Shown piece by piece: positions 25,954 through 34,286 of a DNA stretch of 40,545 nt (position 1 is its first letter; the number at the start of each line of letters is the position of its first letter). This DNA is from Gammaproteobacteria bacterium (GTDB taxonomy: Bacteria > Pseudomonadota > Gammaproteobacteria > JAAEPA01). Location: NCBI GenBank assembly GCA_024222475.1, contig JAAEPA010000346.1, positions 1 to 40,545 on the forward strand, written 5' to 3'. Position numbers and translations under genes: made by a program. The notes under the pieces are model-generated. The model saw nothing but the letters and a program-made list of their open reading frames with translations. It did no database searches and was not told the DNA's origin.

Positions 25954-27186
25954 CTATTCCTGTGCTACTCGATGATAGATGCTATTCGTGCGGCGCAGCT
26001 CAGCGAAGGTCTGCTTTCGCAGGCGTTTCAACGCCCTTAGCTTTTTTTGGGCTTCATCAACTAACCAAGGATGGGTATTTTTCCTATTCCGGGTGAAATA
26101 ATGGAGCGTAGATTGTTCCGAGGTCAACAAGGAATCAATGGCGAATTTCGCGGAGTCCTCCAGCAAGGGACTGCGGGCTATCTGTAGCGCGGCATCCTCC
26201 TGCAGCATGCAATATTGCATGAGGAGACGATGCAGTGCGATAAGGGCCTCTTGCGTCGATTTTGTGATACGGTTTTTTGAATAGGGATTGAGGCTGGCAT
26301 CATTGATTGCATCCAGCCATCTGGCGAGGTCGCTTTCAATAATGACGGTTTGAAGAGCCTTGATTTCATCTACAAGCGCAGCGGCGCGATTCTGTAAATA
26401 CCTATACTCTTGTCTTGATCGAGATTTTCTGAACAGCTGTTTCCATAGGCTTAGAGTTGTATCCATGCGTCCATATAGGATGCCGAGCCCTCGCTTCTTA
26501 CTCGTCAGCGATGGTTCTTGATCCTCGATCTGTCTGATTTTTCCTTGGATGGCGCGAATGCTGATTTTGAATCTGAGGAGATAGTATTCTCCTAACAGTC
26601 GAGTTATTCTATTTGACTGGCGTCGTAAGCGATCGATACAGATGTCAAGCTTTCTTGTTTCTGCATCGTTGCCGGCTTTGATACGCTCGAGATTTGCGAT
26701 CATCTTGAGAAAGCAGCCATACTCGCTGTTGATATCGAATAGTAGATAATTGATGTGTTTGAAATTTTTTTCGATTCGTTCGTTACAGGCCTGGCTTGTA
26801 TCGTCTCGGGAATGTGACAGCATTTGCATCAGGTTACCGATCTTTCCCTTGAAAACCTTAACCTTGATGTTGTCTTCCAGAAGTCTTACTTCTTTGAGTA
26901 TCGTGACTACCTCATCCCTCAGGCTGTGTTCGGTTTCTTGGTTTTGAATATGACGGGAAGAAGAGGCCGTATGCAACAGATGTTCAACAGCGGCATGAGA
27001 TGCCGGGGATAAATCGGTACCCATATCGGCCGGGATATTCGTGGGTATCCGATCTAGGGGGAAGGTCGATATTTTATCGGGGGGTAGGGCTTTTACAAGT
27101 TGATAAAATGCCTCGGGAGATAGCGAGTCTGATGTCTTTTGTCTGGCGTTGGATATCATACTCAGCTTAAATATTCCTGCATCCAT
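25954..27186 (-). CDS. Uncharacterised helical protein (410 aa)
   Basis: I do not recognise a family. The product is highly charged and, by composition, almost all alpha-helical, with long heptad-like stretches such as LRDEVVTILKEVRLLEDNIK, AETRKLDICIDRLRRQSNR and ALKRLRKQTFAELRRTNS. There is no signal peptide, membrane helix or metal motif. The first ~90 residues look disordered. It is a lone minus-strand gene converging on the SPOR gene (22-base gap) with 288 bases before nadA. The ATG 27186 start has no striking ribosome site. The pattern resembles a coiled-coil cytoplasmic scaffold or effector-like protein, but function is open. Confidence 0.7.
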   Translation of the reverse strand: MDAGIFKLSMISNARQKTSDSLSPEAFYQLVKALPPDKISTFPLDRIPTNIPADMGTDLSPASHAAVEHLLHTASSSRHIQNQETEHSLRDEVVTILKEVRLLEDNIKVKVFKGKIGNLMQMLSHSRDDTSQACNERIEKNFKHINYLLFDINSEYGCFLKMIANLERIKAGNDAETRKLDICIDRLRRQSNRITRLLGEYYLLRFKISIRAIQGKIRQIEDQEPSLTSKKRGLGILYGRMDTTLSLWKQLFRKSRSRQEYRYLQNRAAALVDEIKALQTVIIESDLARWLDAINDASLNPYSKNRITKSTQEALIALHRLLMQYCMLQEDAALQIARSPLLEDSAKFAIDSLLTSEQSTLHYFTRNRKNTHPWLVDEAQKKLRALKRLRKQTFAELRRTNSIYHRVAQE

Positions 27187-27354
27187 AAACAGGGGTTATT
27201 TCATTTCTTGACTGTAAGCATTAGCGCGAACACTCTATTTTATGGGTATTTTAACGGCCTCGCTGCACCGTTGATCGTTGATTTCGAGCGCTGAGTAAGC
27301 TCGGTACCTATCCCGGTGAGGAATGCGAATTAAAACTCCCCTAACTGGGGCTGC

Positions 27355-27474
27355 ATGATCGTTCGTATTCAAGGCGCGGCAACAGGCGCATAGCCGCGCT
27401 ATGTCCCTGTTGGCGTAACGCCGAAGACGGACGATAAGGCAAGTCAGATAGGGAAGTTATTTCGGTAGAATTCC
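27355..27474. repeat. Palindromic repeat plus dispersed repeat copy B
   Basis: A strong hairpin is formed by CAACAGG (27380-27386) and CATAG (27389-27393) with CTATG (27399-27403) and CCTGTTG (27406-27412), loop CCGCG. It is followed at 27423-27474 by GAAGACG ... GTCAGATAGGGAAGTTATTTC, shared with 6271-6323. The repeat abuts the nadA stop at 27475. The remaining part of the 288-base gap (27187-27354) shows nothing definite. Confidence 0.7.
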
Positions 27475-28530
27475 TTAGGCATGGCTGCGGACAAAATCCA
27501 GCATGCGCTGGGTAGAGCGCAGTGCCTTGATGCGTATCTGTTCATCGACATGGATTTCATTGGACCCCGTTTCCAGGGTATGGGCCAGATTATGTAGGCC
27601 ATTCATAGCCATCCATGGGCAGTGAGCACAGCTGATACAGGTAGCTCCTTCCCCGCCAGTTGGAGCCTCGATGAAGATTTTGCCTGGGGCGGCTTGGCGC
27701 ATCTTATAGAAAATACCTCTGTCCGTCGCGACGATGAACTCGTTATTGGGCAGATCATGTGCGGCCTTGATCAATGCAGTAGTCGAACCCACGACATCGG
27801 CCAGGTCGATGACCTCCTCGGGGGATTCGGGATGGACCAGTACACCCGCTTCTGGATGTTTTTGCATGAGCCTTCGCAATGCGCTCGCCTTGAATTCCTC
27901 ATGGACGATACAAGTGCCTGGCCAAAGTGTCATGTCCGCACCCGTGACCTTCTGGATGTAGCGTCCCAGGTGTTTGTCCGGGGCCCAGAGTATCTTCTTG
28001 TTCTTATCAATTAGATGAGAAACCACCCTTACCGCGATACTGGAGGTGACCACCCAGTCGGCACGTGCCTTTACTTCAGCGCTGGTGTTGGCGTAAACCA
28101 CCACCGTATGGTCCGGGTGTTGGTCGCAATAGGGGTTGAAGACTTCAGCCGGACAGCTCATATCCAGTGAACAGGTGGCCTCAAGGGTTGGCATTAAGAC
28201 GCGCTTTTCCGGGTTAAGGATCTTAGCAGTTTCGCCCATGAAACGTACCCCGGCTACGACCAAGGTAGTTGCCGGGTGCTCATTGCCGAATCGAGCCATA
28301 TCCAGTGAATCGGATACGTAACCACCGGTCTCGTCAGCGACTTGCTGCAGGTCCTTATCGGTGTAGTAATGAGCTACTAACACCGCGTCTTGCTTTTTAA
28401 GTAGGCGCTTGATGCGATTGATCATATCAAGACGCTTTTGGCCGGTAAAATGGGGGGTTCGAGCGTCGATAATCGATGTCTTCGGGATCTCAAATCGAGG
28501 AATATATGCTCGGGATGTCATTGCGTTCAT
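27475..28530 (-). CDS. nadA: Quinolinate synthase A
   Basis: NadA condenses iminoaspartate with dihydroxyacetone phosphate to quinolinate in NAD biosynthesis, using an oxygen-sensitive [4Fe-4S] cluster. Characteristic blocks are [31 protein letters not shown] (first cluster cysteine region), [31 protein letters not shown] and [15 protein letters not shown] (last cluster cysteine). The length of 351 aa is normal. The start [11 protein letters not shown] has a second ATG at codon 4. It is divergent from the thioredoxin-like gene with 140 bases between. No NadB gene is nearby. Confidence 0.97.
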   Translation of the reverse strand: MNAMTSRAYIPRFEIPKTSIIDARTPHFTGQKRLDMINRIKRLLKKQDAVLVAHYYTDKDLQQVADETGGYVSDSLDMARFGNEHPATTLVVAGVRFMGETAKILNPEKRVLMPTLEATCSLDMSCPAEVFNPYCDQHPDHTVVVYANTSAEVKARADWVVTSSIAVRVVSHLIDKNKKILWAPDKHLGRYIQKVTGADMTLWPGTCIVHEEFKASALRRLMQKHPEAGVLVHPESPEEVIDLADVVGSTTALIKAAHDLPNNEFIVATDRGIFYKMRQAAPGKIFIEAPTGGEGATCISCAHCPWMAMNGLHNLAHTLETGSNEIHVDEQIRIKALRSTQRMLDFVRSHA

Positions 28531-28670
28531 TGCTGCGGGTTTTTTAGTTTACAATTCATGGGGCGTATATTATCAGAGGATAAACTTTGTTTCTAAGATC
28601 GCTTTAACTGCCTAACGATCGTTTAATTATATAGACAAATTTATCGTCACGAATACTGCATACACAAGTT

Positions 28671-29168
28671 ATGTCACATCGTTATCCCAAATGGCTTATA
28701 TGGTCGGTGGAGATCCTGTTCTTTATTGGATTATACCTCGGTTTGAGGGCTTGGCAGCAGAGGGATATGATCCAGGGCGAGGCTCCGGTGTTTGCGGCCC
28801 AGCGGCTCGACGGTATGCATTTCAATATGTCCGATGATCGAGGGGCGCCGCTATTATTGCATTTTTGGGCCACTTGGTGTCCGGTGTGTCGATTGGGTCA
28901 GAGCAGCATCGCGGGGATTGCCGAAGACTGGCCGGTAATTACTGTGGCTATGCAGTCAGGTAGTGTCGCGGAAGTATCTCAGCACCTGGCCGAAAACAGC
29001 CTGAATTTTCCAGTCATCATAGATCAAGAGGGTGTCCTGGCGCGACGCTATGGAGTGGTAGGGGTACCCGCAAGCTTTGTGATAGATGGGCAGGGAGGCA
29101 TCCGGTTTTCCGAAGTGGGTTATACCACGGGAATGGGGTTACGTATGCGTCTTTGGTGGGCTGAATAG
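28671..29168 (+). CDS. Membrane-anchored thioredoxin-like protein (TlpA/ScsD type)
   Basis: This is a periplasmic disulfide oxidoreductase with one N-terminal membrane anchor (~9-26, LIWSVEILFFIGLYLGLR) and a thioredoxin fold carrying the redox motif WATWCPVC (Cys70, Cys73). The cis-Pro loop is GVVGVPASFVI. The C-terminus GYTTGMGLRMRLWWAE and WPVITVAMQSG are typical of ScsD-type proteins. The length of 165 aa fits. It stands alone, with no scsB or ccm genes, so its partner is unknown. The exact redox role (reductase or oxidase) cannot be told from sequence. Confidence 0.87.
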   Translation: MSHRYPKWLIWSVEILFFIGLYLGLRAWQQRDMIQGEAPVFAAQRLDGMHFNMSDDRGAPLLLHFWATWCPVCRLGQSSIAGIAEDWPVITVAMQSGSVAEVSQHLAENSLNFPVIIDQEGVLARRYGVVGVPASFVIDGQGGIRFSEVGYTTGMGLRMRLWWAE

Positions 29169-29183
29169 ATCAGCAACAGCCTC

Positions 29184-29963
29184 CTAGGCTGCCTTGTCCC
29201 GAATGAATACCCATCGCGTCGGTGTGCTCATATCGCTGTTGTAGCGATAGCCTTTCCGGTCAAATTTCTTGATTTTCTCGGGATTGCTCAATTTGTTCTC
29301 AATTATATACCTGGCCATCATTCCCCGGGCCTGTTTGACCCATAAAAATATAGGTTTATATCGACCATTCTTAAGGTCCATGAAGGTCGGTGTGATAATG
29401 CGCCCCAGGAGCTTGCTGTCTTTCGCCGCCTTGAAATATTCGTTAGAGGCCAGATTGATCAGCACATCATCCCCCTGCGCCTTCAAGGCCTTGTTTACGG
29501 CCTGAGTAATTCTGCTGCCCCAGTAGAGATAGAGATTAGTCTTCTTGGCGGTTACGGCAAAACGACTGCCCATCTCTAGCCGGTAGGGTTGCATCAAATC
29601 CAGGGGCCTGAGTAGACCGTAAAGTCCGGAGAGGATCCTCAAGTGATTCTGGGCGTAGAGTAACTCAACCTCGGTGAGGGTTTGTGCATCAAGGCCCATG
29701 TATACCTCGCCCTTGAATACCAAGAGTGCTTGTTTGGCATTTTGGGGTGTGAATGGTGTATAGAACTTCCGGTAGCGCTCGTGGTTTAAATGTGCCAAGG
29801 CGGGGCTGATCTTCATCATGTTAGCAAGCTGTCTGGCAGACAGCTTTTTCAGCTTATTGATGAGATATTCAGCATCATCCAATAGATCAGGCTGGGTGTA
29901 ATGCGCAATGGTGGCAGGTGTTTCGTAATCGAGTTTTTTTGCGGGTGATAGTAGGATGAGCAT
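29184..29963 (-). CDS. yaaA: Peroxide stress protein YaaA (UPF0246)
   Basis: YaaA lowers free iron and limits DNA damage under peroxide stress in E. coli, and it has a DNA-binding fold. The start MLILLSPAKKLDYETP is the family signature; LSGLYGLLRPLDLMQPYRLE, VLINLASNEYFKA and the C-terminal RKGYRYNSDMSTPTRWVFIR are also typical. The length of 259 aa matches. It converges with the thioredoxin-like gene (15-base gap) and is the last gene of a minus-strand run starting at 33342. Confidence 0.96.
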   Translation of the reverse strand: MLILLSPAKKLDYETPATIAHYTQPDLLDDAEYLINKLKKLSARQLANMMKISPALAHLNHERYRKFYTPFTPQNAKQALLVFKGEVYMGLDAQTLTEVELLYAQNHLRILSGLYGLLRPLDLMQPYRLEMGSRFAVTAKKTNLYLYWGSRITQAVNKALKAQGDDVLINLASNEYFKAAKDSKLLGRIITPTFMDLKNGRYKPIFLWVKQARGMMARYIIENKLSNPEKIKKFDRKGYRYNSDMSTPTRWVFIRDKAA

Positions 29964-30072
29964 GACGATGTTAATGGGGGTTGATGGGGCGTAGATATCG
30001 CCGCAGGTAGTATATCGCTATACGGATCAATAGTTTGTGCTATGTGAGTGCGGCCACTTGCAGGATCTGGTA

Positions 30073-30555
30073 TCAGATTTGAATTCGCTTGAAAATCGGA
30101 AGATGTTCAATGAGCTCTTTGAGTTCAGCTTCGATTAAAAAATCAGGTAAGTATCGAATCAGACGACGCAAATCCTGTTGTTTGATCTTGTCGGCTGCCT
30201 TGTTCAGGAGGAACCATTTTCGGTTACGGTTTTTCTGGTATCCATGTTCCAGGATCCTGTGGACTTCCATGGCATAGACGTAGACCCGGTAGGAGGTAGT
30301 GTCTTTTAGGTATTGATAGACACCGATGCATGACTCGGAGACATTACCCTTGATACCGACTTCTTGGAGGGACTTAATTCGTGCGGTCTCTTGCATGGAA
30401 AGGTCACCATTGTAGCTTCCTTTTGGGAGTGTCCAATGTTTCTTTTTTCGGGCCGTGATCAACAAAATCTCCTGTTGCCCCTGATGTACCCTAAAGGGAA
30501 TTACAGCGACTTGAATATGCTGATGATCAGGGTTGTCGTGCATTCCTAAACTCAT
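30073..30555 (-). CDS. Nudix-fold protein with degenerate catalytic box
   Basis: The 160-aa product has the Nudix fold start VAVIPFRVHQGQQEILLITA and KKKHWTLPKGSYNGD, typical of diphosphoinositol/diadenosine polyphosphate hydrolases, and a C-terminal NRKWFLLNKAADKI helix. Aligned to GX5EX7REUXEEXGU, the box reads G(SYNGD)L(SMQETAR)IKSLQEVGI, so the first Glu is Leu, the RE pair is Ile-Lys and the next Glu is Gln. Only one metal-binding Glu remains, so hydrolysis is doubtful. The start overlaps a 52-codon gene (ATGA). It could act as a ligand-binding or scaffold protein. Confidence 0.75.
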   Translation of the reverse strand: MSLGMHDNPDHQHIQVAVIPFRVHQGQQEILLITARKKKHWTLPKGSYNGDLSMQETARIKSLQEVGIKGNVSESCIGVYQYLKDTTSYRVYVYAMEVHRILEHGYQKNRNRKWFLLNKAADKIKQQDLRRLIRYLPDFLIEAELKELIEHLPIFKRIQI

Positions 30556-30710
30556 CGTTCAGCTAGGGCCGTTGTCCCGCCCTCGATCAGGGCGAGCATG
30601 TTGTTAAAGTGGGGAGGTGCTTTGGCGGAAAACGCGGGTAAGACTATATCGTTTCCTTTACTGATTCCAAGGTAGTATTTGTGTTGGTAGTTGCAGGTAA
30701 TCAGTCTCAT
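30552..30710 (-). CDS. Small protein resembling FAH-family N-terminal domain (52 aa)
   Basis: An ATG at 30710 opens 52 codons ending in TGA (30552-30554), which overlaps the Nudix gene ATG as ATGA. The product begins MRLITCNYQHKYYLGISKGN and has the tail HFNNMLALIEGGTTALAER. This resembles the short N-terminal domain of fumarylacetoacetate-hydrolase family enzymes, where a similar M-L-A-L-I-x-x-G motif closes the domain. The catalytic domain is missing. It lies 20 bases after arfB in the same operon, so it is either a remnant or a stand-alone small protein. There is no good ribosome site. Confidence 0.5.
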   Translation of the reverse strand: MRLITCNYQHKYYLGISKGNDIVLPAFSAKAPPHFNNMLALIEGGTTALAER

Positions 30711-30730
30711 GATTTTTCTGATTTCGGTTG

Positions 30731-31156
30731 TTACTCATCCTGACTATGAATCCTTCTTCTTAATTTTTTATCTTTACCGCGTTTTGTTTTGGACGCCAAG
30801 CGGCGTTTTTTTGCGGCGCGTGTTGGTTTTGTCGGGATGCGGGGTTTAGATTTTACAGCAGCTTGACGTATCAGTGCTACTAGACGTTGCCGGGCATCTT
30901 CTCGGTTGCGTTCTTGAGTGCGGTAACGTCGACCTACAATGATAAGAATACCCTCCGTGGTCAGGCGCTTACCTGCCAGGTATTTTAGGCGTTGGCGAAT
31001 CTTAGGGGGCAGAGACGGCGAGTTCTCAACGTCGAAACGTAGCTGTACCGCGGTAGCGACCTTATTGACGTTTTGTCCGCCTGGCCCTGAGGCTCGGACA
31101 AAGTGTTCCTCCAGTTCCTTTTCGTGGATGCGGATCTTATGGGTGATTCGGAGCAT
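30731..31156 (-). CDS. arfB: Alternative ribosome-rescue factor ArfB (YaeJ)
   Basis: ArfB frees stalled ribosomes by peptidyl-tRNA hydrolysis without a stop codon. The GGQ motif is at residues 26-28 (VRASGPGGQNVNKVATAV), and the C-terminal ~35 residues are very basic (KPTRAAKKRRLASKTKRGK), the tail that enters the empty mRNA channel. The length of 141 aa matches. It starts 11 bases after the flavoprotein fusion stop and is followed by the 52-codon gene, so it is mid-operon. Confidence 0.96.
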   Translation of the reverse strand: MLRITHKIRIHEKELEEHFVRASGPGGQNVNKVATAVQLRFDVENSPSLPPKIRQRLKYLAGKRLTTEGILIIVGRRYRTQERNREDARQRLVALIRQAAVKSKPRIPTKPTRAAKKRRLASKTKRGKDKKLRRRIHSQDE

Positions 31157-31167
31157 GGGTGTTCAGT

Positions 31168-33342
31168 TCATTTTTCCACTGTGGGTTCGTGGTTATTTCG
31201 CCGCCAGCGATGATAGCGTTTTACCCACTTCAACAATCCCTGAGGGACATGGGCACGTTTCCATGCTCCGGCGGCATATTTATTGGCCTCGGTCAGGGTG
31301 GGGTAGATATGGATAGTGCCTAGGATCTTGTTCATCCCGAGACCGTGGCGCATGGCCGAGACATATTCGGCAATGAGTTCAGCGGCGTGTTCGCCGACGA
31401 TAATCGCACCAAGAATCTTGTCCTTACCCGGCACGGTCAATACCTTGATCAGGCCATGAGCCGCTTCATCAGCGATGGCCCGGTCCAAATCGTCTAAGCC
31501 ATAACGGGTAATTTCGTAGTTAATGTTCCGTTGCTTTGCCTCCTGTTCGTTCAATCCTACCCGGGCGACCTCGGGGTCGGTGAAGGTTGCCCACGGGATA
31601 ACCGAATAGTCGGCCTTGTATTGTCTAAGACTACCGAATAATGCGTTTATCGCTGCATACCAGGCTTGATGGGCGGCGGTGTGAGTAAACTGGTAAGGAC
31701 CGGCCACATCGCCGCAGGCATAGATATTGGGGAACCGAGTTTGTAGATATTCATTTACCTCGACGGTATGGCTTGATGTCAGGCTGATGTCGAGATCTTC
31801 CAGGCCATAGCCCTGGGTATTTGCGATTCGGCCCACGGCTACCAATAGTTCATCGAATTCGATGCGTACCTCGGTGCCTTTGTGATCGCATATCAAGGTC
31901 TTCTGAGCGTTTTCGATAATAAAACGTTTGGCTTCATGTTCGACCCGTACATCGATCCCCTCGTCGCGAAAGCGTTCCATGATCATCTGTGAGATCTCCG
32001 GGTCTTCGCGGATCATGATCCGGGGCAGCATCTCTACTTGAGTGACTTGGACACCAAAGCGGGTAAAAGCTTGCGCAAGCTCGCAGCCGATAGGGCCGCC
32101 ACCGAGCACGACTAGACGGTCGGGCCGCCGGCGTATCTGCCAAAGATTATCCGAGGTCCAATAGGCCATGTCTTCGATGCCTTTGATCGGGGGAACGAAG
32201 GGCCTGGCTCCCGCGGCGATGATGATGCTGCGGGTACGCAGTGTCCGGCCGTTGACCTCGACGGTGTAGGGCGATGTGATCTTGGCCTCGCCCTGCAGGC
32301 ATTCCACGCCAAGCTTGGAATAGCGCTCTACCGAGTCATGGGGTTCTATCTTCTCGATCACCCGCTGGACCCGTTCCATTACTTCACTGAAGTCGAAATC
32401 GACCTTTGCTGTTTTGAAACCGAATTCTTGGGCACGATCGATTAACTTGAGGTATTTGGCCGAACGGAGCAATGCCTTGGAGGGTACGCAGCCGGTGTTC
32501 AGGCAGTCACCGCCCATTTTGTGTTTCTCGATAAGAATGACCTTGGCCTTTACGGCCGCGGCGATGTAGGCGCTTACCAACCCGGCGGAGCCGGCCCCGA
32601 TCACCACCAGGTTGGCGTCAAAGACTCTGGGTTTGGTGTAGCCCCGGAAAATTCGGCGGGCCTGAATCGTTTCACTGAGCTTCTTGGCGAGCAACGGGAA
32701 GATTCCCAGCAGTACGAAGGAGAAAATCAGGCCTGGAGACAATATTCCCTGCAAGGACTCGAGCTCGGCCAGTTGAGTGCCGGCGTTGACGTAAACCAGC
32801 GTGCCGGCGAGCATACCCACCTGGCTGACGAGATAAAAGGTCAGGGTTCGTATCGGCGTCAGACCCATGGCCAGATTGAGGATGAAGAATGGGATTGCCG
32901 GAACAAGTCTCAAAGTGAACAAGTAAAAGGCGCCGTCTTTCTTTATCCCTCGGTTGATGGCCTCTAGGTTGTCGCCAAATCTTCTCTGAACCAGATCGCG
33001 AAAGACAAACCGTGACACCAGGAAGGCCAGGGTGGCCCCAAGACTGGATGCGAAAGAGACGACTACCAATCCCCAGGCTAGACCGAATATCGCCCCGGCT
33101 ATCAATGTCAACAGGGTTGCCCCAGGTAACGATAGGCCGGTCACCGCCACATAGATGGCAAAGTAGGTGATCAGGGTCTGCACTGGGTGGGCGTTATAAT
33201 GAGCTACCATGACCTGCTGCTGGGACTTTAGATAATGCAGGTTCAGGTACTGGCCCAGGTCGAAGGTGAAGAATAAATAGATCAAGCTGAGGATAAGTAC
33301 CGCAAGTAAGACCTTTTTGATGTTCAATATCACGCTCCGCAC
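31168..33342 (-). CDS. Fusion of TVP38/TMEM64 membrane domain and mercuric-reductase-like flavoprotein
   Basis: Residues ~1-225 form a SNARE-associated/TVP38 (DedA-like) membrane domain with about five helices and FLVSRFVFRDLVQRRFGDN and LRLVPAIPFFILNLAMG. Residues ~240-715 are a class I pyridine nucleotide-disulfide oxidoreductase with FAD-binding VVIGAGSAGLVSAYIAA, redox pair CLNTGC (Cys280, Cys285), NAD site VVLGGGPIGCELAQAF, ACGDVAGPYQFTHTAAHQAW and C-terminal IHIYPTLTEANKYAAGAWKR. There is no HMA metal domain or C-terminal Cys pair, so mercury is not the likely substrate. The GTG start is five bases from the end of the 266-bp element and lacks a clear ribosome site; GTG 33333 is an alternative. 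Confidence 0.9.
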   Translation of the reverse strand: MRSVILNIKKVLLAVLILSLIYLFFTFDLGQYLNLHYLKSQQQVMVAHYNAHPVQTLITYFAIYVAVTGLSLPGATLLTLIAGAIFGLAWGLVVVSFASSLGATLAFLVSRFVFRDLVQRRFGDNLEAINRGIKKDGAFYLFTLRLVPAIPFFILNLAMGLTPIRTLTFYLVSQVGMLAGTLVYVNAGTQLAELESLQGILSPGLIFSFVLLGIFPLLAKKLSETIQARRIFRGYTKPRVFDANLVVIGAGSAGLVSAYIAAAVKAKVILIEKHKMGGDCLNTGCVPSKALLRSAKYLKLIDRAQEFGFKTAKVDFDFSEVMERVQRVIEKIEPHDSVERYSKLGVECLQGEAKITSPYTVEVNGRTLRTRSIIIAAGARPFVPPIKGIEDMAYWTSDNLWQIRRRPDRLVVLGGGPIGCELAQAFTRFGVQVTQVEMLPRIMIREDPEISQMIMERFRDEGIDVRVEHEAKRFIIENAQKTLICDHKGTEVRIEFDELLVAVGRIANTQGYGLEDLDISLTSSHTVEVNEYLQTRFPNIYACGDVAGPYQFTHTAAHQAWYAAINALFGSLRQYKADYSVIPWATFTDPEVARVGLNEQEAKQRNINYEITRYGLDDLDRAIADEAAHGLIKVLTVPGKDKILGAIIVGEHAAELIAEYVSAMRHGLGMNKILGTIHIYPTLTEANKYAAGAWKRAHVPQGLLKWVKRYHRWRRNNHEPTVEK

Positions 33343-33346
33343 AACC

Positions 33347-33612
33347 AGTGCTCTATCAATGTAATAACTGCGAGTTCAGTTAGCTTGTCAACGTTCACGG
33401 CAAGGCGCGTCTCGCAGATAATGGCCCCTTCCCTTATCAAGAGGTGCGACGCCGTCCGTGGACGTTGACAAGCTAACCCGAAGGGCGTCCCTGTGGTGTC
33501 CCGCCGCTGCGTTCCAGTGCTCGACAAGGTGATAGCCATTGCCTTCGCACTGCGCCTTGCTGCGAAACACCACAGGGACGCTGAATCCGTACACTTACAT
33601 TGATAGAGCACT
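33347..33612. mobile_element. Long inverted-repeat (MITE-like) element, 266 bp
   Basis: Ends 33347-33364 and 33595-33612 are perfect inverted repeats (AGTGCTCTATCAATGTAA, 18 bp). Inside, GTTAGCTTGTCAACG (33379 onward) has an inverted partner near 33457-33478, and GCGTCCCTGTGGTGT (33486-33500) pairs with ACACCACAGGGACGC (33567-33581), so nearly the whole element can fold back. The left 36 bases 33370-33405 occur as exact reverse complement in the 94-bp copy. Antisense frames inside it are not genes. It supplies everything just upstream of the flavoprotein fusion. Confidence 0.87.
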
Positions 33613-33696
33613 AGGTGATGGGTTGCCAATACCTATTTCTTAGAGATCGAATTCGAGTAGATAAGACCGGCTTAGGCATGGAAATTGTGCAAAACC

Positions 33697-34026
33697 CTAC
33701 GATTTTGTGTCTTGGATGATCGGGCCGTCCGGATGCTCCATGTGTAGATATTCCAGCCGTTGTCCAAGCAGTATGGCGATGCCATGCCAGCGGTTTACGC
33801 CATCGGTACTGAATTCATAGACATAAAAGCGGCGCACTCGAATCCGACCGCGATCGTCTCTGGCCAGGCGTAATCGGGCCATCCGCACGGTTTGGTCGAG
33901 TAGCTGTACATCTATTTCCCGGCACAGTATTGCGCAGCGTCGCAGGGCCTCTTCACGGGCATGCATGCTGTCTACCCAAAACCAGAGTAGGAAGGCGAGG
34001 ACTGCGAGGGCGATAAGGGCATCCAT
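33697..34026 (-). CDS. DUF3301 membrane-anchored protein
   Basis: The 109-aa product has a transmembrane helix at the N-terminus (MDALIALAVLAFLLWFWVDS), then HAREEALRRCAILCREIDVQ and LLDQTVRMARLRLARDDRGR, and RRFYVYEFSTDGVNRWHG, the typical motifs of DUF3301, a gammaproteobacterial family of unknown function. Length and layout are normal. It is a single minus-strand gene between the 266-bp element and the divergent lipoprotein gene. In related bacteria the family is often near mreB-independent housekeeping genes; no function can be given. Confidence 0.85.
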   Translation of the reverse strand: MDALIALAVLAFLLWFWVDSMHAREEALRRCAILCREIDVQLLDQTVRMARLRLARDDRGRIRVRRFYVYEFSTDGVNRWHGIAILLGQRLEYLHMEHPDGPIIQDTKS

Positions 34027-34286
34027 GGGTATAGTATATACCCGATATTTCCGAACGCATCACTTCTCATGGGTGTGGTGTCAATAGCTTCCGGGTGCTT
34101 ACATCTTGACGTTTTTTCCACACCAATCATCACACCACAGAAAAGTAACTCCTCAGCTTGAAACCTCATGGTCGCTAAGTGATTCGGTGTGGGACATCGG
34201 AGCTGGAGTCATACTGACCTGAGGTGCCCTCTAAGGGGATAAACATAGTTTTAATAAGGATATAGGATACGAATAGATTAGCAACA

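Noticed and set aside
30056..30063. Another ACTTGCAG string near the Nudix gene
   Set aside because: The flanks do not pair into the 8-bp stem, so it is not counted as a hairpin copy.
33388..33629. Minus-strand frames across the 266-bp element
   Set aside because: They arise from the self-complementary repeat and have no protein features.
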